Below, one piece after another: positions 20,331-28,250 of a DNA stretch of 34,538 nt. Numbering within the stretch: the first letter of the stretch is position 1; each line of letters starts with the position of its first letter. The stretch is from CAZTDU01 sp964617355. GTDB lineage: Bacteria > Pseudomonadota > Gammaproteobacteria > Burkholderiales > SG8-39. A model generated the notes under the pieces. The model had not been told where the DNA came from and ran no database searches. It saw only the letters and a program-made list of their open reading frames with translations. The position numbers and the translations under genes are program-made. The stretch is from positions 1 through 34,538 of the forward strand of contig CAZTXP010000068.1 in NCBI GenBank assembly GCA_964617355.1. Direction: 5' to 3'.

Positions 20331-21140
20331 TCAGTTGCCGGTGTAGCTCGGCTTGCGCTTCTCGAAGAACGCTTCCGCGCCTTCCTTGTAGTCGTGCGAA
20401 TCGCGCAGCTTCTCGTAGGCGTGGCCCTCGAGGTCGAAGCTCGCCTCCAGGCTGGCGTCGTCGCCCTGGTTCAGCACGCGTTTCAAGGTCGAGAGCGCGA
20501 GCGGCGACAGCGCGTTGAGCTTTGCTGCGTAGCTGTCGATGGCCTTGTCGAGCGCGGCGGAGTCCTCCACCACCTCGGTGATGAGGCCCCACGAGTGCGC
20601 CTCGGCGGCCTGCAACCGGCGGCCCATCATCACCATGTCCTTCGCGCGCGTCATGCCGACCATGCGCAGCACGCGCTGGCTGCCGCCGGAGCCCGGCATC
20701 TGGCCGATGGTGATCTCGGGCAGCGCGACCAGCGTGTCCTTGGTGGCGATGCGGAAGTCGCAGGCCAGCGCCAGTTCCCAGCCGACGCCGAAGGCGTACT
20801 TCTCCATCGCGCAGATCACCGGCTTCGGGCAGCGCTCGGGCGCGCCGATGTTCCAGGCCAGGTGCGACATGCCGTCGCGCGGCACCTTGAAGAAGCCGCG
20901 CACGTCGCCGCCGGAGGTGTAGACCCCGTTCGCGCCGCGCACCACGATCACGCCGACCTCCGGGTCGCGGCCGAGTTCCTCGAACAGCGCGCCGATCTGC
21001 GAGCGCGCCTTGTACGACACGATGTTGAGCGGCGGGCGGTCGAGGATCAGCGTGGCGGTGCGCTTCGCGGCATCGAACTCGAGGCGCATGCCGTCGAGTT
21101 CGGACAGCAGGTCTCCGCGGGGCTTGGCGTACTTGGTCAT
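20331..21140 (-). CDS. Enoyl-CoA hydratase/isomerase (crotonase) family protein, HmfE-like candidate
   Basis: 269-residue crotonase-fold enzyme. Both acid positions used for hydration are present: E122 in FGVGWELALACD (equivalent to Glu144 of rat crotonase) and E142 in LPEITIGQMPGSGGSQR (Glu164). The oxyanion-hole segment is YTSGGDVRGF. In the furoate pathway the crotonase-family protein HmfE opens the 5-hydroxyfuroyl-CoA lactone form to 2-oxoglutaryl-CoA; this gene sits just after the hydroxylase genes, as that step requires. It could also be an ordinary beta-oxidation type hydratase. AAAGGAG precedes the ATG by eight bases. Confidence 0.88.
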   Translation of the reverse strand: MTKYAKPRGDLLSELDGMRLEFDAAKRTATLILDRPPLNIVSYKARSQIGALFEELGRDPEVGVIVVRGANGVYTSGGDVRGFFKVPRDGMSHLAWNIGAPERCPKPVICAMEKYAFGVGWELALACDFRIATKDTLVALPEITIGQMPGSGGSQRVLRMVGMTRAKDMVMMGRRLQAAEAHSWGLITEVVEDSAALDKAIDSYAAKLNALSPLALSTLKRVLNQGDDASLEASFDLEGHAYEKLRDSHDYKEGAEAFFEKRKPSYTGN

Positions 21141-21167
21141 TGCAGTGGCTCCTTTGCTGGGCTTGAT

Positions 21168-21668
21168 TCAGGACTGGGCGGCTCGCATCTCTGCTGCGGC
21201 GTCCAGTATCGCGGCGACGATCGGGACGTAGCCCGTGCATCGGCAGATGTGGCCGGAGAGCATGTCCTTCACCTTCGCCTCGTCGGGCTCCGGGTTCTCG
21301 ACGAGGAAGTGTGCCGCGGACATCAGGATGCCGGCGGTACAGAAGCCGCATTGCAGCGCGTGGTGGCGGTTGAAGGCGCGCTGCAAGGCATTCAGCGCGC
21401 CGTCCACCGCGAGGCCTTCGACCGTGCGCACCTCCGCGCCGTCGCACTCCACCGCGTACTGCATGCAGCTGCGCACCGCGCGGCCGTCGACCTGCACGGT
21501 ACACGCGCCGCAGACGCCGTGCTCGCAACCGACATGCGTGCCGGTCAGGCGGAGTTCGTGGCGCAGGAAATCGGCAAGCGTCGTCCTCGGCTCGGCTTCG
21601 CCGCCGACGAGCTTGCCGTTGACCTTCAGCATCACGCGATGGCGCTGGCCGGGCTTCAGGCGGATCAT
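21168..21668 (-). CDS. Molybdenum hydroxylase 2Fe-2S subunit (CoxS/HmfC type)
   Basis: 166-residue iron-sulfur subunit of a xanthine-oxidase-family enzyme. The plant-ferredoxin-type cluster ligands are C48, C53, C56 and C68 (CEHGVCGACT...C). The second, helical cluster domain has C107, C110, C142 and C144 (CGFC...CRC). It passes electrons from the molybdenum centre to FAD. Its ATG overlaps the stop of the FAD-subunit gene (ATGA at 21665-21668). Confidence 0.95.
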   Translation of the reverse strand: MIRLKPGQRHRVMLKVNGKLVGGEAEPRTTLADFLRHELRLTGTHVGCEHGVCGACTVQVDGRAVRSCMQYAVECDGAEVRTVEGLAVDGALNALQRAFNRHHALQCGFCTAGILMSAAHFLVENPEPDEAKVKDMLSGHICRCTGYVPIVAAILDAAAEMRAAQS

Positions 21669-22534
21669 CGGGATTGCCTCCGCGCATCGGCGAACGCGCC
21701 TTCGATGGCCTGCGTGCCGAGGGTTTCGATGAGCGCGCGGCGATAGTCCGCCGACGCCTTCAGGTCGGCCATCGGGTTCGCGCGCGCCGCGGCCTGCGCC
21801 GCGATGGCTCGCGCGAGTTGCGCATCGGCCTTCTGGCCGGCGAAGGCCGAGGTGTCGGCGAGGACCGGCCGTGTCTCGACGCCGCCGAGGCCGAGCGACA
21901 GCCGCTCGAGCGTGCCATCCGGCTTCAGCACCGTCTCGACCGCGACCGCGACGATCGCGAAGTCTCCGTGGCGCTGCGCGATCTCGAGGAACGCGTGCCC
22001 TGCCCCCGCGCGGCGCTTCGGCCAGATGAGCGCAGTAAGCAGTTCGTCGGGCTGGCGCACCGTAGACAGCACATCGAGGAAGAACTCGCTCGCCGGCACG
22101 CGGCGCGTGCCGCGGCGCGAGCGCAACTCGACCGCGCCACCCAGCGTCAGCAGCGCGAGCGGCGTTTCCGCGCTCGGGTCGGCGTGCGCCACCGAGCCGC
22201 CGAGCGTGCCGCGGTTGCGCGTCTGGAAGTGGCCGACGTTCGGCAACGCGAGCGCCAGCAGCGGCACCGCCTGCATCAGTGGCACGTTCGCGAGCGCAGC
22301 CGCCTGCCGCAGCGTCGCTCCGGTGTGCACCTCGCCGTTCACCTGCACCGCGTCCAGCCCCGCGACGCGCTTCACGTCGATCACCGCAGTCGGGCGCACG
22401 AGGCGCATGTTGAGCATCGCGCCGAGCGACATGCCGCCGGCGAGCACGCTTGCGTCGGCGCCGAACTCGTCCAGCAGCGCGAGCACTTCGTCGACGCTCT
22501 CGGCGCGGCAGTACTCGAAGCCGACCGGCTTCAT
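21665..22534 (-). CDS. Molybdenum hydroxylase FAD-binding subunit (CoxM/HmfB type)
   Basis: 289-residue flavin subunit. The FAD-contact motifs AGGMSLGAMLNMR (about residues 32-44) and TLGGSVAHADPSAE are clear. The family insertion carrying four cysteines for an extra [4Fe-4S] cluster, found in 4-hydroxybenzoyl-CoA reductase (HcrB/HbaD type), is absent. The enzyme is therefore more likely an oxidative hydroxylase than a dehydroxylating reductase. The ATG at 22534 overlaps the stop of the large-subunit gene. Confidence 0.94.
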   Translation of the reverse strand: MKPVGFEYCRAESVDEVLALLDEFGADASVLAGGMSLGAMLNMRLVRPTAVIDVKRVAGLDAVQVNGEVHTGATLRQAAALANVPLMQAVPLLALALPNVGHFQTRNRGTLGGSVAHADPSAETPLALLTLGGAVELRSRRGTRRVPASEFFLDVLSTVRQPDELLTALIWPKRRAGAGHAFLEIAQRHGDFAIVAVAVETVLKPDGTLERLSLGLGGVETRPVLADTSAFAGQKADAQLARAIAAQAAARANPMADLKASADYRRALIETLGTQAIEGAFADARRQSR

Positions 22535-25530
22535 CGCGCGCCTCCGTCGAAGCCGAGCCAGCGCAGCAGGCGCTGCCAGAAAGAAGGCTCTCGTGCGGCA
22601 GCGTTCCCCGGACCGCGGGATTCGAAGGCCTTGAAGAACTGCCCGATCAGCACGCCGGTCACGGAACCGAGCATCCGGTTGCCGACCGCGGCCACCGTGC
22701 CGCCGACGTCGAAGCCGTAGCGATACGCGAGCTTCGTGCCCGCGCCTTCGGGTGCGAGCGTCACCCACGCGCTGCCGCCGCCGTTGCCGAGGCGACCGTC
22801 GACGCGGAAGTCCATGCGCATCGACTGCGGCGGCACCTGCTCGGCGAGCCTGACCTTCGTCTCGTAGGTGCCGCGGATGCCTGCGACGCCGATCGACACC
22901 GTGGCCTCGAAACCGTCGTCGCCGACGCGAGCGATGCGCTTGCAGCCGGGAATCACCGTGGCGAGCACGTCCGGATCGAGCAGGCGGCTCCAGACCTCCG
23001 CGGGCGGCGAGCCCAGAACAACCGAACCCTCGCCCTGCAGCGCGCCGCCAATCTCGGGACCGGCGCCCTCGCCGCGCGCGACCTTGGCGTAGGTGCCGCT
23101 CGGCGTTACCGGACGGCCGTTGGCGAGCTCCCAGACGCGGTTCAAGGACAGCGGCAACTCGACGTCCTCGCGCCCCAGCGCATCCGCCGCGGCATTCGCG
23201 AGCGCGGCCGGCGCGAGCATCGAGCTGCCGTCGCCCATGCCCTTCGCGCCGGTGAGGTTCACCGGAGTCGGCGTGGACACGTGGCCGATGTCGAGCTTCG
23301 GCATCTCGGGTGCCGTCGGGCAAAGGTATTCGGCGAACGTCCCGGAGACGAAGTTGCCCGCCGGGTCGTGCACCAGTTCCTCGAACAGCGCCGCGCCGAG
23401 GCCGTGCGCGAAGCCGCCGTGGATCTGCCCCTCGACGATCAACGGGTTCAGCATGCGGCCGACGTCGTGCACCGATACGTACTTCACGATCTCGACGCGT
23501 CCGGTCGCCTTGTCGATCTCGATCGCGGCGAGGTCGGCGACGAAGCCGTGCGTCATCGCCGAGGCGACGCGATCCTGGGCGTCGATCGCGGTAAGCACCG
23601 GCGCGTCCAGAACCACGGTCTCGTGCAGGCCCGCCTCGACGCGACCCGCGAGCGCGGCCGGGTTCCAGTGCACGCGCGAGGCGAGGCGCCCGACGCTGAT
23701 CGCGCGCTCCGGCTGGCCCTTCACGCGCGCCGCGCCGGCGACGAGCTCGATGTCCTCGGGCGCGCACTTGAATTCGTCCGCCGCCATCGCCTTCAGCTTC
23801 CCTGCGATCTTGCGCGCGCAGGCGAGCACGGCGCTCGTAACGGCGGAAGCGAAGCGGTTGGAGTAATTGCCCGACGCGATGCTCCACGCGGTCTGGCGCG
23901 TGTCGGTCTCGGTGAGGACGTCGACGTCGTCCGGCGAGAGGCCGAGTTCCTCGGCGACCAGTTGCGCCGCGACGGTGGCGTGCCCCTGCCCGTTCGGCGT
24001 GCTGTCGAGTTGCACGGTGATGCCGCCGCTCGGGTCGACCGAGATCGTCGCCGCGGCGTTGGCGCCGGACTTGTCCTCGCCCTTGCCGCGCTGCTCGGCG
24101 GTTTGCGCGAGGCTCACGTACGCCATGTTCGAGCCCGAGGGCTCGACGCCGAGCGCAAAGCCGATGCCGAAGAGCTTGCCGTCCTTGCGCGCCGCTTCGC
24201 GCCGGGCTTGCAGCGCGGGATAGTCCGCGAGGCGCAGCGCTTCCGCGAGGCAGGCCTCGTAGTCCGCGGCGTCGTAGATCGCGCCGGCGGGGCACGTGTA
24301 CGGGAACTCTTCCTTGCGGACGAGATTGCGCCGGCGCAGCTCGGCCGGATCCATCCCGAGGCCGCGCGCCGCCATGTCCATCAGGCGCTCGAGCGCAAAG
24401 TAGAACTGCGGGCCCCCGTAGCCGCGATTCAATCCCGCCGGCTGGCGGTTCGACACCACGAGCGCGTTGTCGACGGCGATGTTCTTCACCCGGTACGCGC
24501 CGTTCGACGCCGCGTGCATGCGATACACCGAGGCCGGCTCCGGCGCGCGGATGTAGGCGCCGACGTTCACGAAGTTGCGATAGCGCAGCCCGGTGAGCTC
24601 GCCGTCGGCGCTGAACGCGCCCTCGACCGTGCCGACGCGATCGGTGGCGGCGGTCGAGGCCATCAGGTGCTCGAGGCGATCCTCCGTCCACTTCACCGGC
24701 ACGCCGAGCACGCGCGACACCGCGGCGACCAGCACGATGTACGAGTACACCGCCTGCTTGATGCCGAAGCTGCCTCCCGAATTGGGCGGCGTGACGAGGC
24801 GCAGCCGGTGCCCCGGCACCGCGAGCGCGCCGGCCATCAGCGGCTGCAGCACGAACGGGCCCTGGAAGTTCGACCACACGGTATAGCGATCGGGATCGGC
24901 TTCGAACTGCGCAATCACGCCGTAGGTCTCCATCGGCGTCGCGATCGAGCGCGGGAAGCGATAGTCGAAGCGGAAGGTACGGGCCGCGGCGGCGAACGCG
25001 CCGTCCGGGTCCCCATAGCGGAAGCTGCGGTCCTGCGCGACGTTCGAGCCCGCTTCCTCGAAGAGCAGCGGCGCGCCGGGCGCGATCGCGTCCTCGATGC
25101 GCGACACGCCGGGCAAGGGCTCGTAGTCGACGTCGATCAGCTCCAGCGCGTCCTCGGCGACGTAGCGATCCCTCGCCACCACCACCGCGACGGGCTCGCC
25201 CGCGTAGCGCGCCTTGGCGGTCGCGCAGACGTGGAAGCGCATCTTCGAACGCACCACGCTCGGGATCGGCCCGGCGACCTTGGCGATCTCCGCGCCCGTG
25301 ACCACGCCGACCACTCCCGGCAAGGCCGCGGCGCGCGAGACGTCGATCGAGCGGATGCGCGCGTGCGGATGCGGGGACCGCAGGATCGCCGCATGGCGCA
25401 GGCCCGCGACCGGCTCGAGGTCGTCGATGAAGCGCCCGCGACCGGTCAGCAGCGGGCGGTCTTCCTTGCGGGGAAGCGCCGCGCCGACCCAGTTGGCGGT
25501 GCCGGTACGGGGTGCGTCGATCGCAGGCAT
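22531..25530 (-). CDS. Molybdenum hydroxylase large subunit fused to a CoxG/SRPBCC domain (HmfA-like)
   Basis: 999 residues from the ATG at 25530, chosen because the conserved opening WVGAALPRKEDRPLLTGRGRF follows at once; an ATG at 25581 would add 17 residues. Residues about 1-800 form a xanthine-oxidase-type Mo-cofactor subunit, with PNSGGSFGIKQ and NRGYGGPQ in the active-site region. The CO dehydrogenase signature AYXCSFR is absent, so CO oxidation is unlikely. Residues about 825-985 are a CoxG/SRPBCC domain, normally a separate protein. At the usual catalytic Glu (GXGEG/A) the sequence reads KGMGDGSS, with Asp at 767. Expected to use water to hydroxylate a CoA-bound heteroaromatic ring, for example furoyl-CoA at C5. 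Confidence 0.93.
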   Translation of the reverse strand: MPAIDAPRTGTANWVGAALPRKEDRPLLTGRGRFIDDLEPVAGLRHAAILRSPHPHARIRSIDVSRAAALPGVVGVVTGAEIAKVAGPIPSVVRSKMRFHVCATAKARYAGEPVAVVVARDRYVAEDALELIDVDYEPLPGVSRIEDAIAPGAPLLFEEAGSNVAQDRSFRYGDPDGAFAAAARTFRFDYRFPRSIATPMETYGVIAQFEADPDRYTVWSNFQGPFVLQPLMAGALAVPGHRLRLVTPPNSGGSFGIKQAVYSYIVLVAAVSRVLGVPVKWTEDRLEHLMASTAATDRVGTVEGAFSADGELTGLRYRNFVNVGAYIRAPEPASVYRMHAASNGAYRVKNIAVDNALVVSNRQPAGLNRGYGGPQFYFALERLMDMAARGLGMDPAELRRRNLVRKEEFPYTCPAGAIYDAADYEACLAEALRLADYPALQARREAARKDGKLFGIGFALGVEPSGSNMAYVSLAQTAEQRGKGEDKSGANAAATISVDPSGGITVQLDSTPNGQGHATVAAQLVAEELGLSPDDVDVLTETDTRQTAWSIASGNYSNRFASAVTSAVLACARKIAGKLKAMAADEFKCAPEDIELVAGAARVKGQPERAISVGRLASRVHWNPAALAGRVEAGLHETVVLDAPVLTAIDAQDRVASAMTHGFVADLAAIEIDKATGRVEIVKYVSVHDVGRMLNPLIVEGQIHGGFAHGLGAALFEELVHDPAGNFVSGTFAEYLCPTAPEMPKLDIGHVSTPTPVNLTGAKGMGDGSSMLAPAALANAAADALGREDVELPLSLNRVWELANGRPVTPSGTYAKVARGEGAGPEIGGALQGEGSVVLGSPPAEVWSRLLDPDVLATVIPGCKRIARVGDDGFEATVSIGVAGIRGTYETKVRLAEQVPPQSMRMDFRVDGRLGNGGGSAWVTLAPEGAGTKLAYRYGFDVGGTVAAVGNRMLGSVTGVLIGQFFKAFESRGPGNAAAREPSFWQRLLRWLGFDGGAR

Positions 25531-25546
25531 GGCAGGTTGGCCGCCG

Positions 25547-25574
25547 ATTCTAGGGTGGGGGGCGCCCGGCCCCC
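25547..25574 (-). promoter_or_regulatory. Stem-loop and -10-like element upstream of the Mo-hydroxylase operon
   Basis: In the 92-base gap after the AraC gene, GGGGGC (25558-25563) and GCCCCC (25569-25574) form a six-pair stem with a five-base loop. TAGAAT (25552-25547, minus strand) follows, about 16 bases before the start at 25530. A -35 is not evident, so it may be an activator-dependent promoter, or the stem may set the level of read-through from the regulator gene. Weak evidence. Confidence 0.25.
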
Positions 25575-25622
25575 TCGGCATGGCCAGACTCGGTGGTAAA
25601 TGCCCCCGGCCCGGGGACCGGA

Positions 25623-26453
25623 TCAGGCGACCAGGGCGAGCTTGCGGCGGTACTCGGTGGGCGTGATGCCGAGGTGCTGGCGGAAAAACCTCGTGAAATG
25701 GCTCTGCGCCGGGAAGCCGAGGCCGGCGGACACCGCGCCCAGCGGCTCCGGCCCGGCGGCCAGCAGGTCGATGGCGCGCTCCATGCGCACCACGTTGCGA
25801 AACAGCGTCGGCGTGAGGTCGGTTTCCTCACGGAAGCGGGCGTAGAACTGGGCGCGCGACAGTCCGGCGACGCCGGCGAGCGAACCGCCGTCGATCGGCG
25901 CGGCGGGGTTGTCCTCCAGCCACTCGAGCGAACGCCGGACGCGAAAATCCACCACCCTGGGCGTCGCACCCGCTCGCGGGCGCAGGAGTTGCCGGCGCGA
26001 GAAGCGCACGCCGATCTCGCACATCAGGCGGCCGAGCTCGTCCTGCTCCAGCGCCGCGCCATGCGCCAGCGCCTGGGAGATGCGCTCGACGAGCACCGCG
26101 ACCTCGGTGGGCACCGCCACCCACGGCGCGGAGAAGAACCCGGGATCGCCGCTGCCGCGAAAGCCGCGATCGATGTCGGCGAACCACTCCGGCTCGATGT
26201 ACAGCGCGAGGATCAGCGTGGAGGGAGTGCCCGGCGAATGCACGTAGGCATGCGGCTCCCAGGAATTGACGAGGACCGCCCCCTTCGCGCTCAGGGGGCA
26301 CAGTTGCCCGCGCACCTCGAAGGCCGCGTCGCTGCCGCCGGCCTTGAAGAGCACATGGCAATGGCGGTGCGCGTGCGTGACGAGGTGGCCGTCCATGTCG
26401 AGCAGCGCGACACGGCCGAAGCGCCCCTGCACGATGCGGATCGCCCTCGACAC
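25623..26453 (-). CDS. AraC-family transcriptional regulator with cupin-type sensor domain
   Basis: 276 residues from the GTG at 26453, chosen because GGAGGAGGAAA lies about ten bases upstream and the region further upstream reads as non-conserved. The N-terminal cupin sensor (THAHRHCHVLFK, then SWEPHAYVHSPG) is of the AraC ligand-binding type. The C-terminal ~95 residues hold two helix-turn-helix units (GVAGLSRAQFYARFREET, then GFPAQSHFTRFFRQHLG). It lies directly upstream of, and co-directional with, the Mo-hydroxylase operon and divergent from a Bug gene. It is the obvious candidate to control both in response to the pathway acid or its CoA ester. Confidence 0.93.
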   Translation of the reverse strand: MSRAIRIVQGRFGRVALLDMDGHLVTHAHRHCHVLFKAGGSDAAFEVRGQLCPLSAKGAVLVNSWEPHAYVHSPGTPSTLILALYIEPEWFADIDRGFRGSGDPGFFSAPWVAVPTEVAVLVERISQALAHGAALEQDELGRLMCEIGVRFSRRQLLRPRAGATPRVVDFRVRRSLEWLEDNPAAPIDGGSLAGVAGLSRAQFYARFREETDLTPTLFRNVVRMERAIDLLAAGPEPLGAVSAGLGFPAQSHFTRFFRQHLGITPTEYRRKLALVA

Positions 26454-26473
26454 CCTCGGGTTTCCTCCTCCAG

Positions 26474-26490
26474 ATCCTCTCGACGAGGAT
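26474..26490. promoter_or_regulatory. Inverted repeat in the AraC-Bug divergent region (candidate operator)
   Basis: ATCCTC (26474-26479) and GAGGAT (26485-26490) are perfect inverted copies round a TCGAC spacer. They lie about ten bases upstream of the ribosome site of the AraC gene and 100 bases before the Bug start at 26591. It could be an operator or a small leader hairpin affecting translation of the regulator. Confidence 0.3.
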
Positions 26491-26590
26491 AGCACGCACC
26501 CCTGCCCCGGCCGTCCTGCGAAACAGGGCCGGCGCGAACCTGCCACGCGGGGTATGAAGGCGCATCGCCACACGCTGGAGCCGGACCCCG

Positions 26591-27553
26591 ATGACCCTGC
26601 GCCTGCTCGCCGCCGCCACGGGACTGTGCCTTGCCTTGCAGGCCCACGCCCAGGCCTGGCCCTCGAAGCCGATCACGCTGGTGGTCGGCAGCGCGCCCGG
26701 TAGCGCACCGGACGTCTACTCGCGCGCGATCGCCGAGCCGATGGGCAAGCTCCTCGGCACCACCGTGGTCGTGGACAACCGCGCGGGCGCCAACGCCAAC
26801 ATCGCGGCGGAATTCGTCGCGCGCGCACCGGCCGACGGCCACGCGCTGTGGGTGCCGGCGCAATCGCAGATGGAGATCAATCCGAGCGCCTACGCCGACC
26901 TGCGCTGGAAGCCCGCGGACTTCGCCGCGATCCTGAAAGGCGTCGAGGCCCCGGTGATGCTCGTGGTGCACCCCGCCATTCCCGCGAAGACGCTGGTCGA
27001 ACTGGTGGCGCACGTGAAGGCGAATCCCGGCAAGCTCTCGTACGCATCGTTCAGCCCGGGCACGCTGTCGCACTTCCTCGCGCACCAGCTGAACGAGAAA
27101 CTCGGCATGGACCTGCCGCACATCCCGTTCAAGGGTTCGGGCCCGCAGGTGCAGGCACTGCTCGGCGGCCACGTCGGCGTCGGCTTCACGCAGGTGAACA
27201 CGGGCCTCGCGCACGTGCAGGCCGGCAAGCTGGTCGCGCTCGCCGTGTCGGGCGCGAAGCGCTGGCGCCAGCTGCCCGAGGTACCGACGCTGGCCGAACT
27301 CGGCCATCCGGAACTCACCGCGACGACCTGGTTCGGCCTCGTCGCGCGAGTCGGCACGCCGCAGCCGGTCATCGACCGGCTCATCGACGTCGCGGTGCGC
27401 GCGCACACCGATCCCGCGATCCGCGAACGCCTCGAGCAGATGGGCTTCGACGTGTCGGCGCAGTCCGGCGCCGAATTCGCCGCTTCGCTGCGCGACGGCG
27501 AGGCGCGCTGGGCGAAGGTCGTGAAGGCCACCGGCTTCAAGGCGGCCAACTAG
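26591..27553 (+). CDS. Bug/TctC-family tripartite tricarboxylate transporter substrate-binding protein
   Basis: 320-residue periplasmic binding protein. The signal peptide ends at AHAQA (about residue 21), followed by WPSKPITLVVGSAPGSAPDVYSRAI, VVVDNRAGANANIAAEFVA and PHIPFKGSGPQVQALLGGHV. The usual PPGG of the N-terminal ligand loop is replaced by a S/A/G-rich stretch (GSAPGSAPD). It is divergent from the AraC gene and probably shares its control. Its stop is only six bases from the stop of the convergent flavin reductase gene. Ligand unknown. Confidence 0.92.
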   Translation: MTLRLLAAATGLCLALQAHAQAWPSKPITLVVGSAPGSAPDVYSRAIAEPMGKLLGTTVVVDNRAGANANIAAEFVARAPADGHALWVPAQSQMEINPSAYADLRWKPADFAAILKGVEAPVMLVVHPAIPAKTLVELVAHVKANPGKLSYASFSPGTLSHFLAHQLNEKLGMDLPHIPFKGSGPQVQALLGGHVGVGFTQVNTGLAHVQAGKLVALAVSGAKRWRQLPEVPTLAELGHPELTATTWFGLVARVGTPQPVIDRLIDVAVRAHTDPAIRERLEQMGFDVSAQSGAEFAASLRDGEARWAKVVKATGFKAAN

Positions 27554-27559
27554 GGCGAC

Positions 27560-28183
27560 CTACTTCGGCTTCACCGCCTTCGGCGTCTGTGCCACGGGCA
27601 AGAGGCGCATGAATTCCCCGAGCTTCGCGTAGACCGGCCCGCCGAGCCGCGCCAGCGGCCGCAGCTTCGCGGTCTCGATCTTGCCGTTCTCGCACAGGCC
27701 GTCGCGGACGTGGAAGCGCACCACCTCGCCGACGATGAATTCCGAGCCGGTGTCGCCATACGGCGTGGCGCTGTGGAAGCGGCACTCCATCGCGATCGGC
27801 GCGATCGCGAGCCGCGGCGTGCGCACGTCGACCGAGGGCAGTGTCTCGAGGCCGAGTTCGTCGACCTCGCTCACCTCGGGCGGGTACTCGATCGCGCTGG
27901 CGTGCAGCGGCTCGACCAGCGTCTCGTCGGCGATGTGCACGACGAACTCGCGCTCGCGATGGATGTTCACGCCGGTGTCCTTCAGCGCGCCGGCCTTGGT
28001 GCCGCAATTGATGCCGAGCATCGGCGGCTTCACCGACACGTAGGTGAACGCAGAGAACGGCGCCAGGTTCACGCCGCCCGCCGCGTTCAGCGTGGTGATC
28101 CACGCGATCGGGCGCGGCACGACCGCGCCGACGAGCAGCTTGTAGGTGGCTTCGGGATCGAGGCTGGCGGCGAGGATCTGCAT
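27560..28183 (-). CDS. Flavin reductase family protein (FMN-binding split barrel)
   Basis: 207 residues of the FMN-binding split-barrel fold, with the family features VVPRPIAWITTLNAAGGVNLAPFSAF near the N-terminus and the conserved region around NCGTKAGALKDTGVN. Such proteins supply reduced flavin to two-component monooxygenases or act as FMN oxidoreductases. The ATG at 28183 is preferred to a GTG ten codons upstream because the conserved part (MQILAASLDPEATYKLL) starts there. It is transcribed divergently from the Bug-RidA operon. No oxygenase partner is adjacent, so the acceptor is unknown. It is not a UbiX flavin prenyltransferase. Confidence 0.88.
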   Translation of the reverse strand: MQILAASLDPEATYKLLVGAVVPRPIAWITTLNAAGGVNLAPFSAFTYVSVKPPMLGINCGTKAGALKDTGVNIHREREFVVHIADETLVEPLHASAIEYPPEVSEVDELGLETLPSVDVRTPRLAIAPIAMECRFHSATPYGDTGSEFIVGEVVRFHVRDGLCENGKIETAKLRPLARLGGPVYAKLGEFMRLLPVAQTPKAVKPK

Positions 28184-28250
28184 CTGTGAACGGGGCTGGC
28201 GCGGGAATGGCACCGCAGTTTACAGTTCCGGTTCTCCCGGAGGAGGAACC

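Noticed and set aside
22531..25530. Aerobic CO dehydrogenase (CoxMSL)
   Set aside because: The AYXCSFR active-site signature is missing (NRGYGGPQ instead), and the neighbours are CoA-ester and aromatic-acid genes.
21168..25530. 4-Hydroxybenzoyl-CoA reductase (hba/hcr type)
   Set aside because: The FAD subunit lacks the four-cysteine [4Fe-4S] insertion expected for that reductase.
22450..25599. Long plus-strand open frame opposite the Mo-hydroxylase genes
   Set aside because: The composition is Arg/His/Ala-rich with no motifs, while the minus strand codes for clear CoxL-G and CoxM proteins.
27560..28183. UbiX-type flavin prenyltransferase to serve the UbiD enzyme
   Set aside because: The sequence is a split-barrel flavin reductase and not the UbiX/Pad1 Rossmann-like fold, so the prenyl-FMN supplier must be elsewhere.
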